Assembly (NCBI GenBank): GCA_026003335.1
Contig: BPHB01000001.1
Location: forward strand, 1,200,591 to 1,264,590
Source: Chitinophagales bacterium
Lineage (GTDB): Bacteria > Bacteroidota > Bacteroidia > Chitinophagales > CAIOSU01
DNA length: 64,000 bases
Direction of reading: 5' to 3'
The translations under genes and the position numbers were made by a program. Below the pieces are notes generated by a model. It worked only from the letters and a program-made list of their open reading frames with translations. It did no database searches and was not told the DNA's origin. Of the stretch, positions 1 to 11,800 are shown in pieces; within the stretch, counting starts at the first letter, position 1, and each line of letters starts with the position of its first letter.

Positions 1-30
1 CCGCACATTCCGGCAAAAGTGGCCGTATAG
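1..30 (+). CDS. thyA: thymidylate synthase, last codons only (partial)
   Basis: The window opens in frame with nine codons reading PHIPAKVAV followed by TAG. This fits the conserved C-terminus of thymidylate synthase, where a His-Pro segment leads to a terminal P-V-A-V/I-like end (E. coli ends KAPVAI). The C-terminal residue closes over the active site in this family. The dihydrofolate reductase gene starts 18 nt after the stop, and thyA-folA is a common bacterial gene pair because ThyA makes the dihydrofolate that FolA recycles. The call rests on nine residues plus context, so it is likely but not certain. Confidence 0.68.
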   Translation, partial: PHIPAKVAV

Positions 31-48
31 GGCAGAAGCCACTGAACC

Positions 49-540
49 ATGATTGCCCTCATTCTTGCTGTCAGCGAAAACCAGGTTATTGGTAAGGATA
101 ATAAGCTGCCCTGGCATCTGCCGGCTGATATGAAGCACTTTGTGCAGTTAACCAAAGGACATGTTGTAATCATGGGCAGAAAAACCTTTGAATCTCTGCA
201 AAAGCCTTTGCCCGATCGCATCAACCTGGTGGTTACACGGCAGCATGATTTTCATGCACCCGGAACCATTATTTGCCATTCCCTTGAAGAAGCCCTTCAA
301 AAAGCTGCGCATTATGAATCCAAAGATATTTTTATTATTGGCGGCAGTGAAATTTATCGGCAAAGCCTCCCCCTCGCTGACCGCATTTACCTTACCCGCA
401 TACATCACCAGTTCGAAGGAGATACTTTTTTTCCTGACCCTGACCCGCAGCAATGGCAAATTGTCTCCCGTGCCTTCCATCTCCCGGATGAAAAAAATCC
501 ATATCCTTATACTTTTATTACCTACGCAAAAATTAAATGA
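49..540 (+). CDS. folA: dihydrofolate reductase
   Basis: The 163-residue product is a standard-length bacterial dihydrofolate reductase, a cytosolic enzyme that reduces dihydrofolate to tetrahydrofolate with NADPH. The N-terminal part aligns with the E. coli enzyme without gaps: the KLPWHLPAD segment places Trp22, the active-site acid Asp27 and Phe31 at the same numbers, and MGRKTFESL (42-50) is the NADPH-binding region. IFIIGGSEIYRQSL is the second cofactor-binding glycine motif. The ATG lies 18 nt after the presumed thyA stop, so the two genes are probably co-transcribed and work as a cycle. Nothing unusual is seen. Confidence 0.97.
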   Translation: MIALILAVSENQVIGKDNKLPWHLPADMKHFVQLTKGHVVIMGRKTFESLQKPLPDRINLVVTRQHDFHAPGTIICHSLEEALQKAAHYESKDIFIIGGSEIYRQSLPLADRIYLTRIHHQFEGDTFFPDPDPQQWQIVSRAFHLPDEKNPYPYTFITYAKIK

Positions 541-576
541 TAACGAGCCGGCTTATCTTTATTTAAAAATAAATAG

Positions 577-1377
577 ATGAACCCAGATAGATACATTGTC
601 GTCCTCGTGTGTATTCTCGCTGCCTTTTGCAATTCCTGTGAAAAGTATTTTGACAACCGTGAAGTGCTTACGTCTCAGAATCATGCGCTGGCAGAATGCA
701 CTTTTCTGTTTGCTGCCCATAGTGCATTGACTGCGGTGAGCCCGGAAGGTGCATTACTGCACAACAACTGCTTTATGCCGGTGAGCAATGGAAACATGGT
801 GAGCATTGATTTTGGCTACCCGGGTTGCGAGGGGCTAATGCAGATGCCGGCCAGTGGCAAAATAGATGTAGAGTTGCGAGCCGACACCATGATTCTCACG
901 TTCAAGAATTTTCTTCTCAAAGGATATGCCCCGGACGGTACGGTATGGCTGATTAATGAAGGCTTGAACAATCAGGGCAATCCGGTTTACCATATGTTGG
1001 TCAAAGACGGCACCCTGACAGCTACACGCGAACAATCCGGTGAGGAATATCAGCTAAAGTGGAGTTGCGACTATTATCTGGAGCGTGTGGATACCGGGGC
1101 ATCGTCCCTTTCAACCGATGACATGTATAAGATCACAGGGCACGCATCAGGCGTCAATCAGGAAGGGAGAAGCTTTGAAGCTACAATTGAACAGGCACTT
1201 CAGAAATTTGTAAACTGTCGCTGGGTTGGCAGCGGAATCAGCCGCATCCGGCCAGAAGGATTAAGAACGCGCCAGCTCAATTACGGCTCAGCATGCAGTA
1301 CCACCGCTAACTGCTGTGATAATTATGCAAGGGAAGAAGACATGCCCTGGGCTGATCCTACCGTGTTAATGAAATAA
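577..1377 (+). CDS. Bacteroidota lipoprotein of unknown function
   Basis: The 266-residue product starts with a hydrophobic signal segment (about residues 6-18) that ends in F-C-N-S-C-E-K, a plausible lipobox with Cys21 as the lipidated residue. The rest is soluble and probably beta-rich. Near the C-terminus it has a conserved-looking pattern: GRSFEATI, a Cys-Arg-Trp, an SGxxRIxPEGxxxRQLNYG stretch and a Cys-rich end (A-C-S-T-T-A-N-C-C). I have seen the RxxxYG plus Cys pattern in many Bacteroidota lipoproteins without assigned function. It follows folA by 36 nt on the same strand, but no functional link is evident. Confidence 0.8.
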   Translation: MNPDRYIVVLVCILAAFCNSCEKYFDNREVLTSQNHALAECTFLFAAHSALTAVSPEGALLHNNCFMPVSNGNMVSIDFGYPGCEGLMQMPASGKIDVELRADTMILTFKNFLLKGYAPDGTVWLINEGLNNQGNPVYHMLVKDGTLTATREQSGEEYQLKWSCDYYLERVDTGASSLSTDDMYKITGHASGVNQEGRSFEATIEQALQKFVNCRWVGSGISRIRPEGLRTRQLNYGSACSTTANCCDNYAREEDMPWADPTVLMK

Positions 1378-1435
1378 AAACCGCTTAGGCCCCTCTCTAA
1401 CCCGGTCCTTATCCAAATACCTATGCCGGCCGCCA

Positions 1436-1750
1436 CTAAGCCTGAGCCGTTGGGCCGCCAAAATTCATAGGAATACCTACTGAACCGGTGTCTCTGATTT
1501 CGCCATGTACCTGCTCATACTTCTTTATATTATCCGCTAAAGCGCCAAGCAACCTTTTGGCGTGCTGAGGCGTGAGCAATATTCTGGATTTCACTTTTGC
1601 CTTCGGTACACCCGGCATCACCCGGACAAAATCAATCACAAACTCTGCATTGGAATGGGTAATTATTGCGAGATTAGAATACACCCCTTCTGCTACTTCT
1701 TCCGGCAGCTCAATATTGATTTGATTAGGCCTGTTCTTCTGATCATCCAT
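1436..1750 (-). CDS. DUF3467 family protein
   Basis: This 104-residue cytosolic protein matches the DUF3467 pattern: an acidic NQINIELPEEVAEGVYSN start, then SNAEFVIDFVRVMPGVPKAKV, then ILLTPQHAKRLLGALADNI. The family is widespread in Bacteroidota and some archaea. Its function is unknown. It lies downstream of the PorP/SprF gene on the same strand, 60 nt after that stop, and could be read through from the adhesin operon. The family is often found as a single housekeeping-like gene, so this may be chance. Confidence 0.88.
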   Translation of the reverse strand: MDDQKNRPNQINIELPEEVAEGVYSNLAIITHSNAEFVIDFVRVMPGVPKAKVKSRILLTPQHAKRLLGALADNIKKYEQVHGEIRDTGSVGIPMNFGGPTAQA

Positions 1751-1810
1751 GTATTTTAAATTTTTGATGAAAAAATAAATTCACACACCCGAAATAACGG
1801 AAAGTATGCA

Positions 1811-2809
1811 TTACCTGTTAAAGTGATATGAAACGAACACCTCATGGGATCCGCCCAGATACGAGGCAATATCTGAAAAGGAAAGGTCATAAGCATACCC
1901 TATCTTAAATTGCCTTTTTATCATTACGCCTGCGTCAACCACAATGTTAGTCATGGAGCGGTAGCCAGCACCTATCCATAGCGTATTCTTATAGCGGAAA
2001 CGGGTGTACACGTCAAACTGATAAGGTGCACCGGGCACCTGCCTGAACCAAGCCATCGGCTCAATATAAAAACGGTGTACAAATTGTCTCGCACGTAGCC
2101 CGCTACGGGGCTTTTCCAGCTCTTTCTTACCAAATGGTATCTTGCCGCCAACAACCAGAAATAAATGATTCACCTTATGAATCCCTGATGTAGCCGTACC
2201 ATAAGTATATTCCAGTTTCCAGGGAATCACCTGAGGTGCTGAAAATCCAATGTAAAACTTGTCATAGTAATAATAAAATCCAAGTCCGGCATTACCCAGA
2301 ATCCTGGACCGGTCACCAGCAATTACATTGGGGTCGTTGGCACTTTCAGGAATAAATTCAGAAGCATTCAAGCCATATTGTGTCACGGAAGCAGTCAGCC
2401 CGAGTGAGATATGGCTTTTTCTCAGAAAAGCAGCCCAGTGAAACGGATTTATCTTGGCAAAAGAAATATGGTATGCACAGGTCAGGCTGCCATGAAACTG
2501 AAACGTGGGACCTGTTTTATCATGCATTACATAAGCTCCTACGCCAATAAAATTTCCTGCCCGCTGAAACTGATCGCCTTTGCTGTAAATAGGCATTCTT
2601 CCTCCACCGGTGATAGTACGGGGGGCGCCTTCCACATTCGTCCACTGCTGACGATAGGAGGCATTGATAATAGCATGCCCCTCTGATCCGGTAATTGCAG
2701 GATTCAATACATATCCGTTTTCATGATACAAGCTGAAAATAGGAACCTGCTGACCCATAGCCGTCACCATGAAACACAGCAGGAGTATGACCGTTTTAAT
2801 CGCTTTCAT
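1811..2809 (-). CDS. PorP/SprF family type IX secretion partner, outer membrane
   Basis: The 332-residue product has a signal peptide (residues 1-19, ending TAMGQ) and the family opening QVPIFSLYHENGYVLNPAITG followed by alternating beta strands to a C-terminal Tyr-His-Phe-Asn-Arg, as expected for a 14-stranded outer-membrane barrel. PorP/SprF proteins are paired with large T9SS adhesins. SprF is needed for SprB to reach the cell surface in Flavobacterium johnsoniae, and members are proposed to anchor their partner. Here the start codon lies only 2 bp after the stop of the 3398-residue SprB-like gene, so this is almost certainly its dedicated partner, co-transcribed and possibly translationally coupled. 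Confidence 0.92.
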   Translation of the reverse strand: MKAIKTVILLLCFMVTAMGQQVPIFSLYHENGYVLNPAITGSEGHAIINASYRQQWTNVEGAPRTITGGGRMPIYSKGDQFQRAGNFIGVGAYVMHDKTGPTFQFHGSLTCAYHISFAKINPFHWAAFLRKSHISLGLTASVTQYGLNASEFIPESANDPNVIAGDRSRILGNAGLGFYYYYDKFYIGFSAPQVIPWKLEYTYGTATSGIHKVNHLFLVVGGKIPFGKKELEKPRSGLRARQFVHRFYIEPMAWFRQVPGAPYQFDVYTRFRYKNTLWIGAGYRSMTNIVVDAGVMIKRQFKIGYAYDLSFSDIASYLGGSHEVFVSYHFNR

Positions 2810-2811
2810 AA

Positions 2812-5800
2812 TTAATTGGATAATATGGTAACATGGCCTGTTACAGCCTTACCTATGTTATGCAGTTTAATGACATAATAATAGGTTCCATCCGGAAGTT
2901 TTTTGTTTCGGTAAGTTCCGTCCCAGTCATTCTGGTAGCCTTTCTTTCGGAAAACCTCATCGCCCCATCGGTTCACGATGATTACTTCATTATCCGGGAA
3001 AACCTCCTGCAGCTCCGTAATCCGCCACACATCATTGATACCATCCCCGTTGGGCGTAATGACATTCGGGATAAAGATGTTGGTCTCATCTTTTACAATG
3101 ATCGTCATGAAAACCGTATCAGCACATTGCGTGGTTGTGTCTGTAACTATAAGCTGATAAGAAATAGTTTTCACCGGACTTGCTGACGGGGCATTGCAAT
3201 CAGCGCAACTTAGATAATCCGGGGGAGCCCATGTGTATCTTACAGTAGCAATATCTGAGGAGGCCTGCAGATCAATAACCTGACCTTCATAGATTGTTTG
3301 GGGCGATTGCGGCAAAATAACTGCGTTCGGAGAAGCAACATTGATGATGGAGAAATTTATTTGCGTATCGCAGGCATTTGCGTCTCTTACTATCAGGCTG
3401 TAGAGATCGGGTACCAGGCCTGTAATCACAGAATCTGTGGCAAATGATACACCGTTGCCGTTGATCCATTCAAAAGAATAAGCAGGGGTGCCACCCGTAA
3501 TAATGGCCGTGGCTCTTCCGTCATTGTCATCACAATACGAATCCTTAATCTTCACAAAATCCACCGCAGGCCCAGCAATATCGGTAAGCTGTATTGTCAG
3601 AACCGTATCACAGGTGCTTGCATCAGTAATCGTAGCAGTATATAATCCTTCCAGCAGATTAGTGGGATTAAAACCGCTGGCAGGCGAAGGAGAGGATGGG
3701 CTCCACTGAATCTGATTGGGTGGATCTGCTGTGGTATGAAGAATAAGAATTGCCCCGTCCGCACGGTTACAGGTCGGTCGCGTGATTACAATATCGTTTG
3801 GTCCTATCTGTGGACCCGGGCGCTCCCCAATGCTGGTAGTAGCCTGGCTACTACATCCTTTGCTATCGGTGACTACAGCCGTATAGGAGCCCACGCCCAA
3901 CCCCGATACGCTGTAGCTGGTATCAGGAGTATTGGTTAACGGAGGTGCTGCAGTAATTGTGTAGCTATAGTTGGGGGTACCTCCCTGCACATGCACCGTC
4001 AGACCACCATTGGTGCCCCCGTTGCAGTTAGCATTACTGTCTACCCTCACGGTAACTGTTAATAGAGCAGGTTGAAGAATTTCAATACTATCGGCATGCA
4101 CACAGCCATTGGAATCGGTTACCAGCACCGAAACCACTCCTGCCGGCAGGCTGTGCACCGAATCACCGGGTGCTACGGCTGTCCCCGCTGACCAGGAATA
4201 CGTATATCCGGCAGGACCTCCGGCAGCCGGTACCCCGCCTGAAGCAACTACTTTTGCCGTTCCGTCACTACCGCCAAAGCAGGATACATCTGTTTTCGTA
4301 AGCACAGTGCTGATGGCAGTGGCAGGCTGCCGGATAGTATCGCTGATGCTGGCAATACAGCCATTGGCGTCTGTAACAGTTGCGCTCACTGCTCCTGCCG
4401 GAAGTTTAGTAACCGTGGGTGAACCACTCAGAGGCGTACCCGCGCTCCAGGAGTAGCTGTATAGGGGAGTACCTCCTGACGGACTCACCGTAGCCGTACC
4501 GGTAGAGTCTCCGAAACAGGCTACATCCGTATGAGAAATGCTAAGAGTTAATACAGGGGGCTCATAAATGTTTACGCTGTCCTGAAAGGTACATCCGTTG
4601 GAGTCTCTGACTGTAACTATAATTATTCCGGGTGCAAGATCAATGACCGAGCTGCTGTCAGGCAGCTGCGGAGTGCCGCTACTCCAGGTATATGTAAACG
4701 GAGGTGTGCCTCCGCTTACGGTTACCTGTGCCGTACCATTGGAGTCGCCAAAGCAAGTAATATTCGTACTATCCATAGTAAGTGTGATCACCGCGGGCTC
4801 ATTGATTACCACCGTATCCGAAGCCGAACAGTTGAGCGAGTCGGTTACTACAACCCAAACCAGTCCGGGGCCCAGTCCCGTTGTGGAATCCCGATCAAGA
4901 GGAGGAGTGCCCTCACTCCACAAATAAGTATAAGGCACGGCCGTGCCGGGTGTACCTCCGGTAACAACAACGGATGCTTTCCCGTCATGGGCTCCATAGC
5001 AGGAGATATCTGTTTTGGATAGAGTCAGAGCAATAGGCCCGGGGGAATTAATCTCCGCAGAATCTACTGCCATACACTGATGCCAGTCAGTAACTGTAAC
5101 CCTTACAAATCCATTTTGCAGATTGGTAACGGTATCGCCATTTCCTGCCGGAGTGCCGCTGCTCCAGGTGTATGTAAAGGGAGGTGTGCCTCCCACAGCC
5201 GTTACGCGCGCTGTTCCGTTGGAATCTCCAAAGCAGAGGTTATCTGTGGTATTGAGCACAAGACTCAAAGCCGTGGGCTCATAAACAAGGGCAGAATCCA
5301 CAGCCACACAACCTCTTGAATCAGTAACCGTGACATGTACCACTCCGGCAAATAAACCCGTATTCAAACTATCTGTAGAGCTGCTTCCTGCATCCCATGT
5401 ATAGGTATATCCGGGTGTACCACCGGAAGGAGTTACGACAGCTATGCCGCTGCTATCCCCATGACAATCTACCGAATCTGCAATGACAGAGGTCGTCAGT
5501 TGCGAAGGTTCAACTATTTCTACACTGTCTATTACCGAACAGGATTTGGCATCGGTAACCGTCACTATTACGTAACCAGCAGCAAGACTATCCGGTGTAG
5601 GTGTATTGTCTCCATTGCTCCACTGATATGTATAAGGGGGATTTCCTCCGGATGCTGTTGCAGTAGCCTGCCCGTCTGTTTCTCCAAAACAGCTGATGTT
5701 TACTCTGGATAGTGCAACACTTAACACAGGCGGCTCAAGCACTTCAATGCTGTCAGTTACCTGACAGTTGTTTTGATCCGTAACGGTTATGGTTACATAT

Positions 5801-8800
5801 CCGGCTGCAAGGCTATCCGCTGTAGGAGTGTCGTCTCCATTGCTCCACTGATAGCTATAAGATGGAACGCCACCGGTTACACTTACCTGAGCGCGTCCAT
5901 CTGCCAATCCACCACAGCTTACACTGTCAAAAACGAGCGTAGTCTGCAGTGATTCCGGTTCGGACAGGCTAACGGTCAAAGAGGAATTGCATCCCTTAGC
6001 ATCCGTTGTGACAACCGTGTAATCACCTGCAAACAAATTGTCAATATGTTGTGATGCAGAGCTAAAAGAGGGGCCTGTCCACGAGAAGGTGAATGCTCCG
6101 GATCCTCCCGACACCGTCAGGTTAATGGAGCCGTCATTGAAACCCTTGCAGGAAATATCATTTTTATCCGCTATCAGACGGACAGGCATCGGTTCGCTTA
6201 CAGCAAACACCTGAACCGATGTGCATTGTGCGCTATCGGCAACCGTTACTGCATATGTCCCTGCATACAGATTGCTGACGTTCTGCGTGGCAGCTCCGTT
6301 TGACCACAAGAAGGTATGGGCGCCATGCACATTCAGGGTGATGGAGCCGTCATTCCTACCATAACAACTAACAGGAGTTACAGATGCAGTTACTGACGGT
6401 CCATTTTCATTTACTGCAAAAGTGGACTCAGCAGTACATCCGCTGGCATCCGAAACACTGAGTGTGTAGACGCCTGCCGTCAGAGAAGTTATATCTTCGG
6501 TGACAGCACCGTTTGACCATGCAAAAGTGAAAGGCGCTACGCCCTGACTTAAGGTAACATTTATAGTTCCATTAGTTGAGCCGCAAGAGGCATCGCTGAC
6601 GACACCATTTATCACAATCCCCTGACTAACCCCCACCGAGTAACAGGCCACGGAGATACATCCGGTGGTATCATCGGATACCGTAACGCAATATGTTCCC
6701 TGACTGAGGCCGGTAATGCCGGGGGTGTTGAATCCGTTTGACCATTGAACGGTATAGCCGCCTGAGCCATTGGTGATATTCAGTGTTATGCTTCCACGGT
6801 TAGAAGAGCAGGTGGAGTCATCTTCAATGATGGCATTCATCTCCGGTCCTGCGGTATTTTCCACGATGATGCTGTCCAGCGATTGTGAGCATGCCCCATC
6901 GGTGACTGTTACCGAATAGAGACCAGGCGACAAACTGTCAATGTCTTCAGTGTTCTTGCCTCCTGTCCATTGAAAGAGGTAGCCGCTGCCTGAGCCCTGA
7001 AGGACAGTCAAGTCAATCTTGCCATTGGATATGCCGCATGTGGCGTTGATTACATTAGCCGAAAGCTCAATTCGTGTAGCCGTTTCCACATTAAAGCTTC
7101 CGATTTCCCTGCAGCCGGCCTGGTCGGTAACAATCAATGTGTAGAGGCCCTCCTTCAGTGCACTCAGATCTTCCAGATTACTGCCATTAGACCACTGGTA
7201 AGTATAAGGAGCCGTTCCTCCGACTACTGTTACATCCAGTGAACCGTCATTGCCTCCCGGACAGGAAACATGCCCCACCGAAGCCGAGATTGCAATAACC
7301 GGAGGAGCCGATATAGTAATGGTATCAGAGGCCTGGCAACCCAGGTTATCAGTGACAGTAACCGATACAAGCCCGGGCGACAATCCGGAAATGGAATCGG
7401 TATTTTGGGGGCTTACGTTCCATGTATAGGAGTAGGGCGGATTGCCTCCGCTGACAGCTACCCATGCTGAGCCATCCCTGGCATCAGAACAGGATAAATC
7501 ACTTTTACTCAAGGTGAGCACCATGCCGGCCGGCTCGCCTATAGTCACGAAAGCTGTATCAGCACATTGATTGTCATCCCTCACAATCACAGTGACTGGG
7601 CCGGGTGCAAGATTTCTTACCGTATCTTCATTCAGTGGTGTTCCCCGGTTCCATTGGTACGTGTAATCGCCTCCGGCAGCTACCGTTCCTCCGGAAGCGA
7701 TCACCCATGCTACCCCATCTGTATCGCCATAACAGGTAACATCTATCTTATCCATAACGAGGGCTATGGCATTCGGTTCATTGATGTTCACACAGGCTGT
7801 ATCCGCACAGCCGTTATTATCTCTTATAGCCACGCATATTTGTCCGGGAGGAAGATTGGTCAAGCTGTCGCCTCCTACCGGCGTGCCTACACCTGCAGGA
7901 TTCCAGAAATGGATATAGGGAGGTGTGCCACCCGAGGCACTGGCCGCAACAGCACCGTTGTTTTCTCCAAAACAGGTAATGTCATATCCTCTCAGGGAAG
8001 CCTGCAACTGCGGGGGCTCAACGATGTTTACGGAGCCGTTTACCGTGCAGCCATTCCCATCCGTAACCGTTATGGAGGCAGTGCCCGCACAAAGCTGAAT
8101 AATGCTGTCCCCACCGGCAAGAGTTATTCCCCCGTTAGCCGACCATGTGCCAAAACTAAAGGAACCTGAACCTCCGGCAGCATGCACTCCTGCTTTTCCA
8201 TCACATACACCAAAACAACTAATATCTTCTTTATACAAGGTAACCGTAAGAGGGCCAGGCTGGGTAACAGTAGTATTTGCCGAAATGGTGCAGTTGTTGG
8301 CATCTGTAACGGTTACCGAAACCGTTCCCGCGCACAGGTTGAACGTAGAATCTCCCAATGCACTCGGATTACCGGCACTCCATGAATAGGTAAAACCGGG
8401 TGTTCCTCCGGAAACACTTGCCCACGCTTTCGCATCACATAAACTGTTGCAAGACACATCCTGACGATCTACGGTAACGCTGAGTGCTGACGGTTGATTA
8501 ATAGTAGTAGAACCCGCTACCGTGCAGTTGTTGGCATCCGTAACGGTTACCGAAACTGTTCCGGCTGCTAATCCACACAAGGAATCAAGCGTACTGCCCG
8601 TACTCCAGTTAATAGCGTAAGAGGGTGTTCCTCCGGAAATGTCAATCCATGCACAAGCATCCGAGCCGCCATTACAGCTTACATCTTTTTGATTGATGAG
8701 AACTGAAAGCTGATCAGGCTCAATAATCAGCAAAGTGTCGTAAACAGTGCAATTATTTGCATCTGTTACACTAAATATCACCTGACCGGGTCCTAATCCC

Positions 8801-11800
8801 GTTGCACTATCGGTAGTACTTACCACTACACCACCTATCGTCCATACTTTACTATATGGCGGAGTACCTCCATTCAATCCGTTGACAAATGTTTTTCCGT
8901 CATTGGCTCCGAAACAGCTGATGTCGGTTTTTGAGGTGGTAAATACCATGCCGGGAATTTCGGTAATGGTGATGCAAGCGGTATCCTGACAACCGTTTGC
9001 ATCGGTAACTGTTACACATGCTGAACCGGGGCTGAGGTTAAAAGCAGTATCATTTGCAGAGGCGTTGCTCCATAGGTAATTATAATTTGGGGTTCCCCCG
9101 CTTACGGCTACCCATGCCTTGCCGTCAGCAGCTCCTCCGCAGCTTACGTTTTGACTGCCAAGGGTAAGCACCAGTGCCGAAGGTTGATTAATGGTAATAT
9201 TGGCAGAGGCCGTGCAGCTAAATGAATCTCTTACCGTAAGGGTGACAACACCAGCATTGAGATTACTCACTTTGGAGCTATCCAACGGATCGGGGTTACC
9301 TTTTGACCAGCTATAGCTGTAGCCGTTTGCTTTAGGAGTTCCCCCGGTAACGCTTACAGAGGCCGTGCCACTGCTGTCTCCAAAACAAAGGACATCCGTT
9401 TTTGAAAGTATCAGGTTTAGAGGAGGAGGTTCTGAAATGGTAACAGATGCAGTTTTAAAACAGGTGGAGTCGGCAACGTCTTTAATTGTCACGTTCACCG
9501 GGCCAGGGCCTAATCCGCTTACCATACTGGAACCGTAAGACGGGATACCTGCACTCCACACATAAATATAGCCGGACCCGCTGCCTCCGCTTGCCATCAC
9601 CTCAGCAGTTCCGTCTGTGAGCCCGTTACAGGTTATATCTTTTTTTGTTATGATGAGGGCTAGGGAGTCGGGCTGGTTAACGGCAATGGTGGCCGTGGCT
9701 GTGCACGTATTCTGATCTGTGACTGTGACAGCCGTAAATCCCACCTGAAGATTTGTGGCAAAAGAATCCGTGGAGCTGTTTGTCCACTGATAACCATAAG
9801 GAGGCGTTCCACCGGTAACACTTACCCAGGCTGCTCCGTTGCTGCCGCCATAGCAGGTGACATCTGTTTTGTTCAGGTTAAGCACTAAAGGGGTGGGCTG
9901 TGTAATGGATACGTTGGCGGTTACCGTACATCCGGCTGCATCCGTAACTGTTACCGAACATACCCCTGCACAGAGGCCTGTTGCCGTAGCAGAAGTTTGC
10001 CCATTGCACCACTGGTAGGTGTAGGGCGAAGTGCCTCCCGATGGGATAGCGGTGGCAATTCCTGTACACTGTCCATTACAGCTTACGTGTACCACACCGG
10101 TAAAAGAAACCGTAAGAGGAGCGGAGCCTGCAATGTTCACATTGGCAGAAGCTGTGCAGCCGTTGGCATCAGTTACAACAACGGTGGCCGTTCCGGGGCA
10201 CAAGCTGTCAGCATCAGGAGTGGTTTCTCCATTATTCCACAAGTATGTGTAAGGTCCTACACCGCCAGAAGGATTTGCCCGGGCTCTTCCATCACAGGAG
10301 CCGCTGCAAAGCGGGTCTACCACGTTTGAGATGGAAACCGTCAACTGCGCGGGCTGGGTAATATTAATGGTAAGCGTATCTGCACATCCACCCTGGAGCG
10401 TATCTGATACGGTTACAGTATATGTGCCGGCTGCCAGTGCCGTGCGGTTCTTGGTCATAGGCCCGTCACTCCAATGGTATGCGTACACTCCGGTACCCCC
10501 GCTTACATTAAGATGGATGGAGCCGGTGTTTTGTCCAAAACATAGTACATCCGTATCGTTGACCGAAACGATGAACTCGGGATTGACTGTTATATAATTT
10601 TCCAGCGTATCTGTCAAAGAGCCCCCCGGATAAACGGATGTAAGAATGACATCATAGATGCCGGGAGTATTGTAGCAGATATGTGGAGCGGAGTCATTGG
10701 ATGTAGCAGGAGTTCCCCCCGGAAAAACCCAACTATGTGAGCTCGGTTTTACGGTATTGTAATCACGAAATTTTACGCAATTGGTAGCGCATATCAGGGT
10801 ATCCTCTCCACCAAAAATCAGGTCAGGCAGAGTAGGATCTACAAAGCTGAATGCACTGCAAAGAGTTACATTGGATATTGTGCCAACGTTATTGGTAACG
10901 TCAATAGCTGCTGACGGTGGGGGTTGTAGCCAAATCTGACTGCCCGGATCCCATTGATGTGGTCGCATGAGGTTTTCGGTAATGGCATTACTACCGCTGC
11001 CCCACTCAGCATCCAGATAGGTGAACGACAGGCTAACCCGCGGAGAAGTGGAATACCCCCCGCAATCATATACCCAGAAGCGGTCCAGTTCTCTGGGTGC
11101 ATTTTCACTGCCTACAAAATTATTGAGGTTAGTAACCCCCGGAGGGAGAGGACGGTTGTTTACGGGTGGATAAGGATCGGTAGGATAGGTGGCACAGGAA
11201 ACCCATCCGTTACCTGAGGGCACCCCGGCTGTCTGTACGGTAAGAGTAAAAGGAATATAGGTATACGTTGTGGGGAACCATTGTACATGCTTGGCGAATG
11301 GAAATGTATATACCGTCCCCGGGGATGCATTATGGATATACCAGCGCAGGCTGCCGGGCGGAGTGGGAGTTTCGCTGATCAGATAGCCTGTTGGTTGACG
11401 CTGAATGGCAGCGGGTGAAGCATTTTCTATCCAGATATCATTTCCATTCATGAACAGGACATTATTACCAAGAATAAGGTTGTTTTTTACCCTTATATCA
11501 CCGGTAAGCTTGCGGGTTTGTTCCAGCGCGATGGTGTTGAATAACATGGTGGAAGAGGGACCTTCGCCATCAATGTAATACTCTGCGGTTACAGGTGTGT
11601 ATGGCCAGTAGGTAAAATTCACGTATGAGTTGAAGGTAAGCGCATCAACATTGCCCTGTATATAGGTCCAGTTTCGCTCTACCACAATGGTATCGCGCAG
11701 AGTCAAGGTGCCGGAGGGCTTATTTATCACTATATTGGGAAGGAAGCCACGGGTTTTCCAGGTTTGGCCCCAGAGTAGCTGGTTGCCGGTGCCATCAATG